This document shows, piece after piece, positions 9,283-21,596 of a stretch of DNA of 64,000 bases. The position numbers and the translations under genes were made by a program. Under the pieces are notes generated by a model that saw nothing but the letters and a program-made list of their open reading frames with translations, searched no databases and was not told the DNA's origin. The DNA is from Bacillus safensis (GTDB taxonomy: Bacteria > Bacillota > Bacilli > Bacillales > Bacillaceae): positions 124,001-188,000 of the forward strand of contig BSBG01000001.1 in the NCBI GenBank assembly GCA_030159235.1, in the 5' to 3' direction. Position 1 is the first letter of the stretch, and every line of letters begins with the position of its first letter.

Positions 9283-9747
9283 GTGATACAGATTCGACCA
9301 TTGTCGCGTGATGAATCCGTCCCTATGGATCTTTTACTATTAGCTGACCCTTCAAAGGAAAAGGTTCTTGCCTATGTAGAAGCCGGTGCTTGTTATGCCG
9401 CGTTTCATGAACAGGACGTGATTGGTGTCTATGTGCTTTTATCTTTGTCTCAGCAGACAGTCGAAATCATGAATGTCGCTGTAAAAGAATCCTATCAGGG
9501 AAAAGGAATTGGGAAGCAGCTGATTCGCCATGCCATTGCTGAAGCCAAGGCCGCTGGATTTCAAACGATTGAAATCGGCACATGCAACTCGAGTATTCAG
9601 CAGCTCGCACTTTATCAAAAATGCGGCTTCCGCCTGACATCTATTGACCGTGATTTCTTTCTTAAGCATTATGATGAACCGATTTTTGAAAACGGCATTC
9701 AGTGTATGGATATGGTACGGCTGTCACTCACTTTTCAAGCAGACTGA
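9283..9747 (+). CDS. yvbK: GNAT N-acetyltransferase YvbK
   Basis: A 154-residue GNAT protein. The acetyl-CoA loop is seen as VKESYQGKGIGKQLI (about residues 66-80, matching Q/RxxGxG/A), followed by the NxxAxxLYxKxGF-like motif CNSSIQQLALYQKCGF. B. subtilis YvbK sits at the same position; its substrate is not established to my knowledge. The start is GTG 9283 with a GAAAGGATG ribosome site. The intact gene follows directly after a decayed lipoprotein gene. Confidence 0.85.
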   Translation: MIQIRPLSRDESVPMDLLLLADPSKEKVLAYVEAGACYAAFHEQDVIGVYVLLSLSQQTVEIMNVAVKESYQGKGIGKQLIRHAIAEAKAAGFQTIEIGTCNSSIQQLALYQKCGFRLTSIDRDFFLKHYDEPIFENGIQCMDMVRLSLTFQAD

Positions 9748-9771
9748 TGCTATGATCCGTCTGCTTTTTTA
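9737..9771 (+). terminator. Intrinsic terminator of yvbK
   Basis: AAGCAGAC and GTCTGCTT pair around a 14-base loop followed by TTTTTT on the plus strand, overlapping the yvbK stop. Confidence 0.85.
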
Positions 9772-10050
9772 TGCTCTGCGCTTTTTTATCACATGAATCA
9801 CATATTGAATGAAGAAATAGAGCACGGCGCCAGCTAAAAAGCAGAGCACACATCCGAAGAGCGTCGCCTCTGAACTGAATTGATACGCTTCAATCTTCAT
9901 GATATAAAATGGCATTCCAAACATCGTCGGACTTGATTCAACATGATTGACCTCTAGCAGCAGTAAAAAAACTGGGGTTATAAACACTGCAAATACATAC
10001 AGCATCGCAAGTGTTAAGCCGCTAGAAAACGAATGAAATACTTTGATCAT
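9769..10050 (-). CDS. Small membrane protein of the peptide/ABC/M50 cassette
   Basis: A 93-residue protein with two or three hydrophobic segments (about 12-36, 61-84) and a basic C-terminus KKRRA. No family is recognised. Its start overlaps the stop of the preceding metalloprotease gene by 4 bases (ATGA) and has AAGGAGAG upstream, so the two are translationally coupled. In peptide-bacteriocin clusters a small membrane protein at the operon end is often the immunity factor; that is only an inference here. Confidence 0.7.
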   Translation of the reverse strand: MIKVFHSFSSGLTLAMLYVFAVFITPVFLLLLEVNHVESSPTMFGMPFYIMKIEAYQFSSEATLFGCVLCFLAGAVLYFFIQYVIHVIKKRRA

Positions 10051-10415
10051 TTCTTTCTCTCCTTTATCTCTTTTAAGCTGGCTATGATATTTTTTCCGTC
10101 AGGGCAAACTGGATGCAGCATCACCGTGTTCAGTAAAGAAAAAAACAGCAGCTGATGACTCACTGGATGCTTCCAGATTAAAAAAAGCACAATCGAGCTG
10201 AGCACCGGAAAGAGTGGACCTGCAAGTGCCACCATTAAATTAAAGCTCGGCCGGGCAAATGCCTCATGGACGACCGCCACATGCTTCCAATCAATCATGA
10301 CCACGAAATCAAAAAGCGGCCTTTTTTCGACTTTGTTACACACCATGACCATCAGCATATGACCGATTTCATGAATCAGCACAACCGCTAGGAAACAAAT
10401 GACAAGATTAATCAT
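10047..10415 (-). CDS. Minimal M50/site-2-type membrane metalloprotease
   Basis: A 122-residue hydrophobic protein with the zinc motif HEIGH at about residues 15-19 in the first membrane segment and a second motif HPVCPDGKNI at about 101-110, corresponding to the NxxPxxxxDG element that supplies the third metal ligand in site-2 proteases. Both catalytic elements are present although the protein is far shorter than RseP or SpoIVFB. The ATG at 10415 overlaps the permease stop (ATGA). A similar-sized protease of this class, YydH, occurs in the B. subtilis yydFGHIJ peptide operon. Here it probably processes or clears a membrane peptide. Confidence 0.78.
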   Translation of the reverse strand: MINLVICFLAVVLIHEIGHMLMVMVCNKVEKRPLFDFVVMIDWKHVAVVHEAFARPSFNLMVALAGPLFPVLSSIVLFLIWKHPVSHQLLFFSLLNTVMLHPVCPDGKNIIASLKEIKERKK

Positions 10416-11809
10416 CGCAAAACCGGCCTCTTTAACATGACAGCATATATACATCTGAAAAATGCAAGTGAACCTAGCAGATAGACGGTAGCGAGAAGAT
10501 ACACATTTGATGAAAGCCACTGCAATAAAAGCATATCGATGAAGCTGAATACAGCAATCATCATGACGATCACAAACAGTTTATTAAACTCACTAATCTT
10601 CACGACAAATCCTGTACAGGCCGCCATGGCGGTGATCAATAAAATAGATAAACTCGCCAAGCTATGACCTTCACTTTCGATACCTATCACCAAATAGGCA
10701 AGCCCAATAAACACAAAGTAAGTCATTAAATTGATTGCGTAATAAAATAAAATTCTTGGTAATAAATAAGCGCCCTTTGATGTATTTAACATAAAGATGG
10801 CCCTTTGATTGATATGATATTCTCTGCCAATCATCAGCGGAAGCATGATCAATATTTCTTTTAACGCGAACTGCAAAATAAAGGCATACAGCCAGCCAGT
10901 TTCTACTGGTGTAAAGACAAATGGCAGCCCCGCCGTTACACAAACAAGAAATAGAAACAAAATGCCTTGTTCTTTAAAAACAGCTGAGCGGCTGAAATAA
11001 ACCATTTCCTGCCGAAGATGCGTCAGAAAGGAAGACTGCGTTCTGATTTTCCTATAAGAGAACGACTTCACCTCTGTTTTTAGCTGCAAAAACATCCGAT
11101 TGACATAACAAGCCGCTAACCCCTTCAGCCATAGCCATCCAGCGCTTAGAAGGATCACCAGTAACACCAAATAGACTGATGGCCATACGCGGATCATCTC
11201 CATTGCTTTTTGCAAAAGGAGAAATACCAATATATTAAGCATCGCAAAGCCGATCGTTTGAAGCAGTAAATGCTCTTTTGTTTTTGATACGAAATGGCTC
11301 ACACCAATCCGCATCACCATCCAAGAAGCAAGTGAAAACAGCGCCAGTACAATGCAAGTGATACATACAACCGTTATCCAATACAGAGATGGTGCCTGAC
11401 CGCTGATCAAAAGGCCTAATACAATGGGTAAAAAAAGCAGTCCAATCATGAGGAAACAAAAAAGCATTGGAAAAAAATACGCACAAAGGACAAATGGTAC
11501 ACTTTGAATCGTACTGTTCAAAAAGTAGAATTGATATTCCCGGCGCTTCAATTTATTGCGGGATAAAACAATGCCTACGCCTAAAAGTAAGAGAGTCATT
11601 TTCATCAATTGGAGGTATAAAGCAGTTGGCTCGTTTTCTCCTGCCTGCAAAAAAAAGCGCAGGCTGATGACGACGTATATCGCATACATCAGCAAGAAAA
11701 AAACCGCCGCTGCGAGAAGCTGCAAAGGATATTTTTTACCGAGCTGCTTTCCTTTCGTCGTCAGCATACCCCATTCTATTTTATGAAGAACATGTCGTGT
11801 CCAAATCAT
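10412..11809 (-). CDS. ABC transporter permease of the peptide cassette
   Basis: A 465-residue integral membrane protein with roughly ten to twelve hydrophobic segments and no ATPase domain. It overlaps the ATPase gene by 29 bases and the protease gene by 4, so it is the membrane half of a two-component exporter. GGAGAGG lies 7 bases before the ATG at 11809. I do not recognise a named family; the architecture resembles permeases found in bacteriocin immunity or export operons. Confidence 0.78.
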   Translation of the reverse strand: MIWTRHVLHKIEWGMLTTKGKQLGKKYPLQLLAAAVFFLLMYAIYVVISLRFFLQAGENEPTALYLQLMKMTLLLLGVGIVLSRNKLKRREYQFYFLNSTIQSVPFVLCAYFFPMLFCFLMIGLLFLPIVLGLLISGQAPSLYWITVVCITCIVLALFSLASWMVMRIGVSHFVSKTKEHLLLQTIGFAMLNILVFLLLQKAMEMIRVWPSVYLVLLVILLSAGWLWLKGLAACYVNRMFLQLKTEVKSFSYRKIRTQSSFLTHLRQEMVYFSRSAVFKEQGILFLFLVCVTAGLPFVFTPVETGWLYAFILQFALKEILIMLPLMIGREYHINQRAIFMLNTSKGAYLLPRILFYYAINLMTYFVFIGLAYLVIGIESEGHSLASLSILLITAMAACTGFVVKISEFNKLFVIVMMIAVFSFIDMLLLQWLSSNVYLLATVYLLGSLAFFRCIYAVMLKRPVLR

Positions 11810-12548
11810 TGAGTAACCTCTCCACCTGCATATAGTAATCTCGATTCACTTCTTTATAAATCTCTTCAAGTGCCTGATGAGGAAATGTCTGATTCGTTTC
11901 TTGGCGGGACATATCCAGCTTGACGTCACCATTTCTTAAGATCATGAGATGGTCATACAACGTATCACCAAAGCTCAAATGATGGGTTGAAATGAGAATA
12001 CCAGCGCCCTGATTTCTCAGCTTCATGAGCACCTTTTTTAAGATGATCATCATATCTGGATCAAGTCCGTTCGTTGGCTCGTCAAATACATAATAATCGC
12101 ATGGCCTGAGGAGCTGTGAGATAATCTGCGTTTTCTTTTGATTGCCATGAGACAGCTGAGCGATCGGCTGATCCATATAAGCACCCAGCTCAAACAGATC
12201 GATAAATGTCTCTTCCCGTGTGACATCTTGCTCATTTGGCAGCTGAAGTAACTGAAAGTATTCCCTCGGCGTTAAGTAATCGAACAACGCATGGTCGTCA
12301 GGAATATAGGAAACATGTTTTTTCAACAAGGAGATATGATCTGAGGATTGAAGGTTCAGCTGTTTACCATGTAAAGTGACACAGCCTATAAATGGCGTCA
12401 GCCCGAACATAGCTTGGATCATCGTCGTCTTGCCCGCACCATTATGCCCTAAAAGAAGCAGCATCTGCCCTTTCTCCACAGTCATTTGAATATTGCGGAG
12501 AGAGAACGTGCGGCTATACGTTTTTTCTTTTAATTGTAATGTCAGCAT
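11781..12548 (-). CDS. ABC transporter ATPase of the peptide cassette
   Basis: A 255-residue ATPase: Walker A GHNGAGKT (about 33-40), Q-loop region YIPDDHALFDYLTPREY, a degenerate signature LSHGNQKK, Walker B YVFDEPTNGLDP and H-loop STHHLSFGD. The LSHGN signature is typical of exporters of the CcmA/BcrA type. ATG 12548 is favoured over 12551 because GGAGG is then 6 bases away. It follows the small peptide gene across a 57-base gap that holds a strong hairpin. Confidence 0.85.
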   Translation of the reverse strand: MLTLQLKEKTYSRTFSLRNIQMTVEKGQMLLLLGHNGAGKTTMIQAMFGLTPFIGCVTLHGKQLNLQSSDHISLLKKHVSYIPDDHALFDYLTPREYFQLLQLPNEQDVTREETFIDLFELGAYMDQPIAQLSHGNQKKTQIISQLLRPCDYYVFDEPTNGLDPDMMIILKKVLMKLRNQGAGILISTHHLSFGDTLYDHLMILRNGDVKLDMSRQETNQTFPHQALEEIYKEVNRDYYMQVERLLNDLDTTCSS

Positions 12549-12573
12549 CATAACCCTCCGTTTGTTTCAGATG

Positions 12574-12597
12574 GAACAGATGACCTTGCATCTGTTC
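12574..12597 (-). promoter_or_regulatory. Hairpin between peptide gene and transporter genes
   Basis: GAACAGATG and CATCTGTTC form a perfect 9-base stem with a 6-base loop, not followed by a T-run. Such hairpins between a prepeptide gene and its transport genes often limit readthrough or protect the upstream mRNA; this is inferred. Confidence 0.55.
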
Positions 12598-12605
12598 TCA
12601 CCCTG

Positions 12606-12875
12606 TTAAAAGCCGCATTGAATTTTAACGTACATGCCTAAAAACTTGAACTCTCCTAAAAATTTAGAGCCTTTTCCAAAGGTCCTGCATGCCCAAATCA
12701 ATGCTGCAACTGTCACAATGCCCAAAATAGCGGCAAGCACATAAATCCAAAATGCGTTTTTCTGTACGTTCTTAGAAGTTAGAATTCGGTACTTCCTTTC
12801 ATCATATGCCGCCAATAGGTGAATAACATACATATACACACCTACTGGAAAACGAAGGCTAAAAGGATTCAGCAT
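12606..12875 (-). CDS. Candidate prepeptide of the ABC/M50 cassette
   Basis: An 89-residue protein led by a good ribosome site (GGGGGTGATGAG before ATG). It has a first hydrophobic stretch (about 3-22), a charged region with DERKYRILTSKNVQKN, a strong membrane helix FWIYVLAAILGIVTVAALIW (about 44-63) and a basic-aromatic tail GKGSKFLGEFKFLGMYVKIQ ending in CGF. Two Cys are present (one after the helix, one third from the end). I do not recognise a family. Position at the head of an exporter/metalloprotease operon suggests a bacteriocin or signal peptide precursor; a membrane immunity protein is the alternative. Confidence 0.55.
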   Translation of the reverse strand: MLNPFSLRFPVGVYMYVIHLLAAYDERKYRILTSKNVQKNAFWIYVLAAILGIVTVAALIWACRTFGKGSKFLGEFKFLGMYVKIQCGF

Positions 12876-13079
12876 CTCATCACCCCCTAATATATGTAAA
12901 ATGATACCATCCCCTTACAGAAAGCATAAGTTCATTTCAGATCATATTTTTAGTCGAATTTTCATGATTTAGTGCTTAGAATTGGAAGCGGTTTTGACTT
13001 CTTCTCTAACTGAAGGAGGATTTTTTACAGAAATAGGATAAGTCAAATGAATTAGCCATTAAATTTCGCGCAGCACAAA

Positions 13080-13126
13080 AAAACGCTGCGTCCCACTCTC
13101 ATGAAAGAGCGGAACGCAGCGCATAG
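13080..13126 (-). terminator. Terminator of the AT-rich unknown gene
   Basis: ACGCTGCGT and ACGCAGCG flank an inner CTCT/AGAG pairing; on the minus strand the stem is followed by TTTTTTT. It separates the unknown gene from the peptide cassette downstream. Confidence 0.85.
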
Positions 13127-13136
13127 CTGACATTAT

Positions 13137-13904
13137 TTATTCAAGTAGACCTTCACGCTTTTTTTGTTCACTTATTGTTATTTTAAAGAAATCCTCCTCA
13201 GAATTAACAGTTCCTAAATTATAAGCAATATCCCTCAAATTCCCAATATTCAAAATATAATCATCTTCAAATATTTTTTTTAATACAATACGATACTCTC
13301 TTTGAAATTCGAAAAATTTTCTTTTATATAAAAGACCTTTATGAGGAGCCTCATCATATTCTTTTTCAGATAGGGGGTGCGCTTCATTTATATCATCGTA
13401 ATACTTAACTAATCCCCGTAATAAATTAATCTCCTCACGGTCACATTCTGAGTGTACTCTTTTCATTAATTCCTCAGGATTAGCAAAGAAGATTAAATCC
13501 CTTCCAGCAAATTGATTTACTAGTTCATTTTTTAAATTTTCTTTTAATGTTGCATTATTGGTTTCCATATCAATATCAAAATCTCTGCCCAGATTTAATG
13601 ATACAAAGCAACATATTGGTAAATGTTTTAGGTCGGCGTAAGAAGTTCGATAAACCCCCTTTTTAAACTTTAAGGGGATCTCCTGACCGTTTTTAGCCAT
13701 GATTACCATTTTACTTGTTTCGGGGTCAAGCACACGAGTCCATACCCCTTCTCTTTTATCACCAATTCCTGTTTTTAACTGTTTCTCTTCAAGTTCAATA
13801 AAATGACCATTCCTTTTAAAGAACAAACCACCATCTAATATACTTTCGGTAAATTGTGGTTCTACAAATTTCACCAAGAAATTTCGCTCTAAATTTAAAT
13901 CCAT
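13137..13904 (-). CDS. AT-rich gene of unknown function (DUF2971-like C-terminus?)
   Basis: A 255-residue soluble protein with no signal peptide or membrane segment. The C-terminal part contains KRKFFEFQREYRIVLKK, reminiscent of the KxxxFxxExEYR motif of DUF2971-type proteins, which sit in variable islands; the resemblance is weak. ATG 13904 follows GGGGG by 7 bases. The gene is visibly richer in A and T than the glycolytic genes next to it and has its own terminator, consistent with horizontal acquisition between eno and the peptide cassette. A defence or immunity role cannot be excluded or supported further. Confidence 0.6.
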   Translation of the reverse strand: MDLNLERNFLVKFVEPQFTESILDGGLFFKRNGHFIELEEKQLKTGIGDKREGVWTRVLDPETSKMVIMAKNGQEIPLKFKKGVYRTSYADLKHLPICCFVSLNLGRDFDIDMETNNATLKENLKNELVNQFAGRDLIFFANPEELMKRVHSECDREEINLLRGLVKYYDDINEAHPLSEKEYDEAPHKGLLYKRKFFEFQREYRIVLKKIFEDDYILNIGNLRDIAYNLGTVNSEEDFFKITISEQKKREGLLE

Positions 13905-14044
13905 CACACAACCCCCAACTTTCAGATACCGCCATTCTACTTAATTCCGAGCATGCAGTAAATACATATGAACATAACTTAACAATCGTGTTTTTAAAGA
14001 TCTGCTTGCCGCGCCGCTGGTTGTGTCCTTTCTAGCAAAAACAT

Positions 14045-14092
14045 AAAAACCCTCGTCTAATGTGATTTAATCACAGATAAACGAGGGTTTTT
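14045..14092. terminator. Terminator of the glycolytic operon
   Basis: AAAACCCTCGT and ACGAGGGTTTT pair, with an inner TGTGATT/AATCACA stem. A and T tracts on both flanks make it work in both directions; it ends the cggR-gapA-pgk-tpiA-gpmI-eno transcript. Confidence 0.9.
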
Positions 14093-14151
14093 GTACGTCT
14101 AAACTCAAGTCAGTTTATGACCCAATTCAGAACTGTGTTATAAACTTTAAA

Positions 14152-17794
<3,643 letters not shown>

Positions 17795-18979
17795 TTATTT
17801 ATCGTTTAATGCAGTAACACCAGGAAGTTCTTTGCCTTCCATAAATTCAAGTGAAGCGCCGCCGCCTGTAGAAATATGGCTCATCTGATCGGCAAGACCA
17901 AATTTCTCAACTGCTGCTGCTGAATCTCCACCGCCAATGACAGAATATGTATCTTTTGCTTCTGCCAGTGCTTCTGCGATTGCTTTTGTTCCTTTAGCGA
18001 ATGCATCGATTTCAAATACACCCATTGGTCCGTTCCAGACAACAAGTTTGCTCTTTTTAATAACGTCAGCATACTTATCTCTAGTCTCTATTCCAATATC
18101 AAGTGCTTCTAAATCACTTGGAATTTCAGAGATTGGCACAATGCTTGTATTCGCATCATTTGAAAAGTCGTCGGCTACCAGAACATCTGTTGGAATCAGG
18201 AAGTTTACGCCTTTTTCTTTTGCACGCTCCATAAAGGATTTTGCTAAATCGACTTTGTCTTCTTCTAATAGAGATTTTCCTACTTCGTGGCCAAGTGCTT
18301 TCACAAATGTGTAAGCAAGTCCGCCGCCGATAATGAGGTTGTCCACTTTATCAAGAAGACTTTCAATCACACCGATTTTATCCTTTACTTTTGCGCCACC
18401 GATAATCGCTGTAAATGGGCGATCAGGGTTTGAAATGGCTTTTCCTAGTACCTCAAGCTCTTTTTGCATGAGGAAGCCTGAAACAGCCGGAAGATATGCT
18501 GCAATCCCTGCTGTCGATGCATGTGCACGGTGTGCAGCACCGAACGCATCATTGACATACACATCAGCTAAATCAGCAAATGCTTTTGATAATTCAGGAT
18601 CGTTCTTTTCTTCACCAGGATAGAAACGAACGTTTTCAAGCACTAGCACGTCTCCTTCTTTTAAGTCAGAGATTTGCTTTTTCACGTTGTCGCCGTAAGC
18701 TTCATCTGCTTTTTTCACTTCTTGTCCAAGAAGCTCTTGCAGACGTTTCGCCACAGGTGTCAGACGCAATTCTTCAGTAACTTGACCCTTCGGACGACCC
18801 AAATGACTAGCTAGCAGTACCTTTGCGCCTTGTCCTGTTAAATACTCAATCGTTGGTAATGCTGCGCGGATACGAGTATCATCCGTCACTTCTCCGTCCT
18901 TCATTGGAACGTTAAAATCTACGCGGCAGAACACAACTTTACCTTTTACGTCAATGTCTTTTACTGATTTCTTATTCAT
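17795..18979 (-). CDS. pgk: Phosphoglycerate kinase
   Basis: A 394-residue two-domain kinase making ATP from 1,3-bisphosphoglycerate. The N-domain signature [14 protein letters not shown] and HLGRPKG, the hinge and the C-terminal nucleotide loop [13 protein letters not shown] are intact. ATG 18979 is selected because AAGGAGG lies upstream at normal distance; the longer frame to 19021 reads through that site. Confidence 0.98.
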   Translation of the reverse strand: MNKKSVKDIDVKGKVVFCRVDFNVPMKDGEVTDDTRIRAALPTIEYLTGQGAKVLLASHLGRPKGQVTEELRLTPVAKRLQELLGQEVKKADEAYGDNVKKQISDLKEGDVLVLENVRFYPGEEKNDPELSKAFADLADVYVNDAFGAAHRAHASTAGIAAYLPAVSGFLMQKELEVLGKAISNPDRPFTAIIGGAKVKDKIGVIESLLDKVDNLIIGGGLAYTFVKALGHEVGKSLLEEDKVDLAKSFMERAKEKGVNFLIPTDVLVADDFSNDANTSIVPISEIPSDLEALDIGIETRDKYADVIKKSKLVVWNGPMGVFEIDAFAKGTKAIAEALAEAKDTYSVIGGGDSAAAVEKFGLADQMSHISTGGGASLEFMEGKELPGVTALNDK

Positions 18980-19099
18980 GCTCGTCAGGAGATCCTCCTT
19001 TATTCTGGTTTCCTTACGCATTGGACAAGTCTCTCTTTATCCTTTTCCCATTTTGCCCTCATCAAAACGAGAAATCGTGCAGAACGGATAAAAACAGAG

Positions 19100-19132
19100 A
19101 AAAAGGGAAAGGGATGCTTCCCCTTCCCTTGT
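19100..19132 (-). terminator. Partial terminator between gapA and pgk
   Basis: On the minus strand AAGGGAAGGGG and CCCTTTCCCTT form a stem followed by TTTCTC and a later T-run. It can explain excess gapA transcript over the downstream genes, as known in B. subtilis. Confidence 0.65.
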
Positions 19133-19192
19133 CCGTCTTCATTATATCGTGTCTCTAGGAAAGAACCAAGTGAGTTCCTTCAGTGTGAGAAA

Positions 19193-20221
<1,029 letters not shown>

Positions 20222-20231
20222 TCACAATGTT

Positions 20232-21269
20232 TTATATTGAGGGATCAATTGACTCCCTTAATAACTCTTTTGCGGCTCCTTCGTCTGTGACGAGAACCGT
20301 TCGGCGTGGCTTTTTGAAATAAGCTTCAATTGCCCCCGCCTTTGATGATCCACCTGCAACAGCAATGATGTGTGGAATGCTTTCTAAATCATCTAGCTGC
20401 ATACCGACGGAGTGCACTTTGTGTACGACCTCACCATCACGATTAAAGTAATAGCCAAAGGCCTCTGTCACTGCGTCATGCTCATCAATCTTTTTTAAAT
20501 CTTCATCTGGTGTATTTCGTCTCATCGCCATTGTTTTTGCTTCCCCGATCCCATGAATGAGCATCGTAGATGATTGAATCGTTTGAAGCACTTCTTTGAC
20601 GGACGGCTCTTCAATAATAGAAGAGTAAGCACCTTCTGACAGCTGCCCTGGAACAAACAGCAGTTTGTAAGTACCGGAAGCTTTTTCAGCCATGTGGGCA
20701 CAAATGGTGTTTGCCTGATTTTTTACATTCTCCCCAAGACCGCCTCTCGCAGGGACAAACATCATGTCTCTGTTTTTAGCATCAGGGGTCATCATTTCGG
20801 CAACGGCTTCCATCGTCGTTCCGCCAGTGACGGCGACGATATTATTTCCAGTAAACCTTTTTTTCATACATTGGACAGCAGCTCTTCCCATTTCTTGCTT
20901 CACCCACGGAGATTCATCACTGTCACCAGAAACGATGATGACTTCTTCCAGGCCTAACTTCCTCTTTAATGTATTTTCCAAAAAGGTTAAACCTAAAACG
21001 TCCTTCATCATTCCTTCAAGCATTTCAAGCAAAGCGTGACCTTCATTCGTCAGCATCATGCCGCTCGTTTTGACATCCAGCAGATTTTGTTCTTTTAAAA
21101 ACTGAACTTCAGCACGTAAGATGCGCTCACTGAGACCAAGACTCGTCGCAAGACTTCTGCGGCCAATTGGTTCAGCTAATCTGATGTACTGCAAAATGTC
21201 GTAGCGTTTTTGCATAACGATGAGAAGATCTGGCAATAATTTTTTTTGAGCTTCTAATAAACGATTCAT
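20232..21269 (-). CDS. cggR: Central glycolytic genes regulator CggR
   Basis: A 345-residue SorC/DeoR-family repressor: N-terminal helix-turn-helix (GRRSLATSLGLSERILRAEV) and a sugar-phosphate-binding domain (AVTGGTTMEAVAEM, GIGEAKTMAMRR, AVAGGSSKAGAIEAY). In B. subtilis it represses its own operon until fructose-1,6-bisphosphate releases it. It is the first gene of the operon and its twin operator lies immediately upstream. Confidence 0.96.
   Translation of the reverse strand: MNRLLEAQKKLLPDLLIVMQKRYDILQYIRLAEPIGRRSLATSLGLSERILRAEVQFLKEQNLLDVKTSGMMLTNEGHALLEMLEGMMKDVLGLTFLENTLKRKLGLEEVIIVSGDSDESPWVKQEMGRAAVQCMKKRFTGNNIVAVTGGTTMEAVAEMMTPDAKNRDMMFVPARGGLGENVKNQANTICAHMAEKASGTYKLLFVPGQLSEGAYSSIIEEPSVKEVLQTIQSSTMLIHGIGEAKTMAMRRNTPDEDLKKIDEHDAVTEAFGYYFNRDGEVVHKVHSVGMQLDDLESIPHIIAVAGGSSKAGAIEAYFKKPRRTVLVTDEGAAKELLRESIDPSI
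20240..20258 (-). promoter_or_regulatory. Stem-loop at the cggR/gapA junction
   Basis: The minus-strand RNA reads AGGGAGUCAAUUGAUCCCU, a fold-back with one G-U pair inside the last cggR codons. In B. subtilis the cggR-gapA mRNA is cut by RNase Y near this place and a 5' stem-loop stabilises the gapA-containing product. The same role is inferred. Confidence 0.6.
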
Positions 21270-21295
21270 GGCTAACGACCCTTTCTTTTCACGTT

Positions 21296-21332
21296 GGACT
21301 AAAAACGTCCCACTGTGACAAAAAACGTCCCG
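21296..21332 (-). promoter_or_regulatory. CggR twin operator
   Basis: On the minus strand two direct repeats read CGGGACGTTTTTTGTCAC and GTGGGACGTTTTTAGTCC, the GGGAC-N6-7-GTC arrangement known for the CggR operator, between the promoter and the cggR start. Confidence 0.9.
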
Positions 21333-21370
21333 CCACAGCCAAAAAAAATCAATCCCTGCTTTCTTTAATT

Positions 21371-21399
21371 ATTTTAACAGGATAATCTTGCATTTTCAA
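21371..21399 (-). promoter_or_regulatory. Sigma-A promoter of the cggR-gapA operon
   Basis: On the minus strand TTGAAA (plus 21394-21399) and TAAAAT (plus 21371-21376) are spaced by 17 bases, about 40 bases upstream of the CggR operator. Confidence 0.75.
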
Positions 21400-21596
21400 C
21401 TCTTACAAACACATTCAGACAAAAAATAGACACATTTTCACCGATAACCTGCTTGTCATCAAGGTTCTTGCTATGATATTTCTTTTTAAAATATTTTTTT
21501 CTTTTATATAGAATGAATGCACGATTGAACATGTGCATGCTGTTGATATCAGCATGCACATTTTTTGTTTTCAGCTAGATGGAAAGACGAACCTGT
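21400..21596 (+). other. Intergenic region with an orphan plus-strand terminator
   Basis: The gap between the cggR promoter and the rocE-like stop holds no gene. At 21532-21566 TGTGCATGCTG and CAGCATGCACA form a perfect 11-base stem followed by TTTTTTG on the plus strand. The minus strand, on which rocE is read, has no T-run there. A plus-strand small RNA ending here is possible; no convincing promoter was found. Confidence 0.5.

Noticed and set aside
12606-12875. Circular bacteriocin of the amylocyclicin or pumilarin type
   Set aside because: The sequence does not look like the Ala/Leu/Gly-rich helical core of that class, and no SpoIIM/DUF95 membrane protein is encoded nearby.
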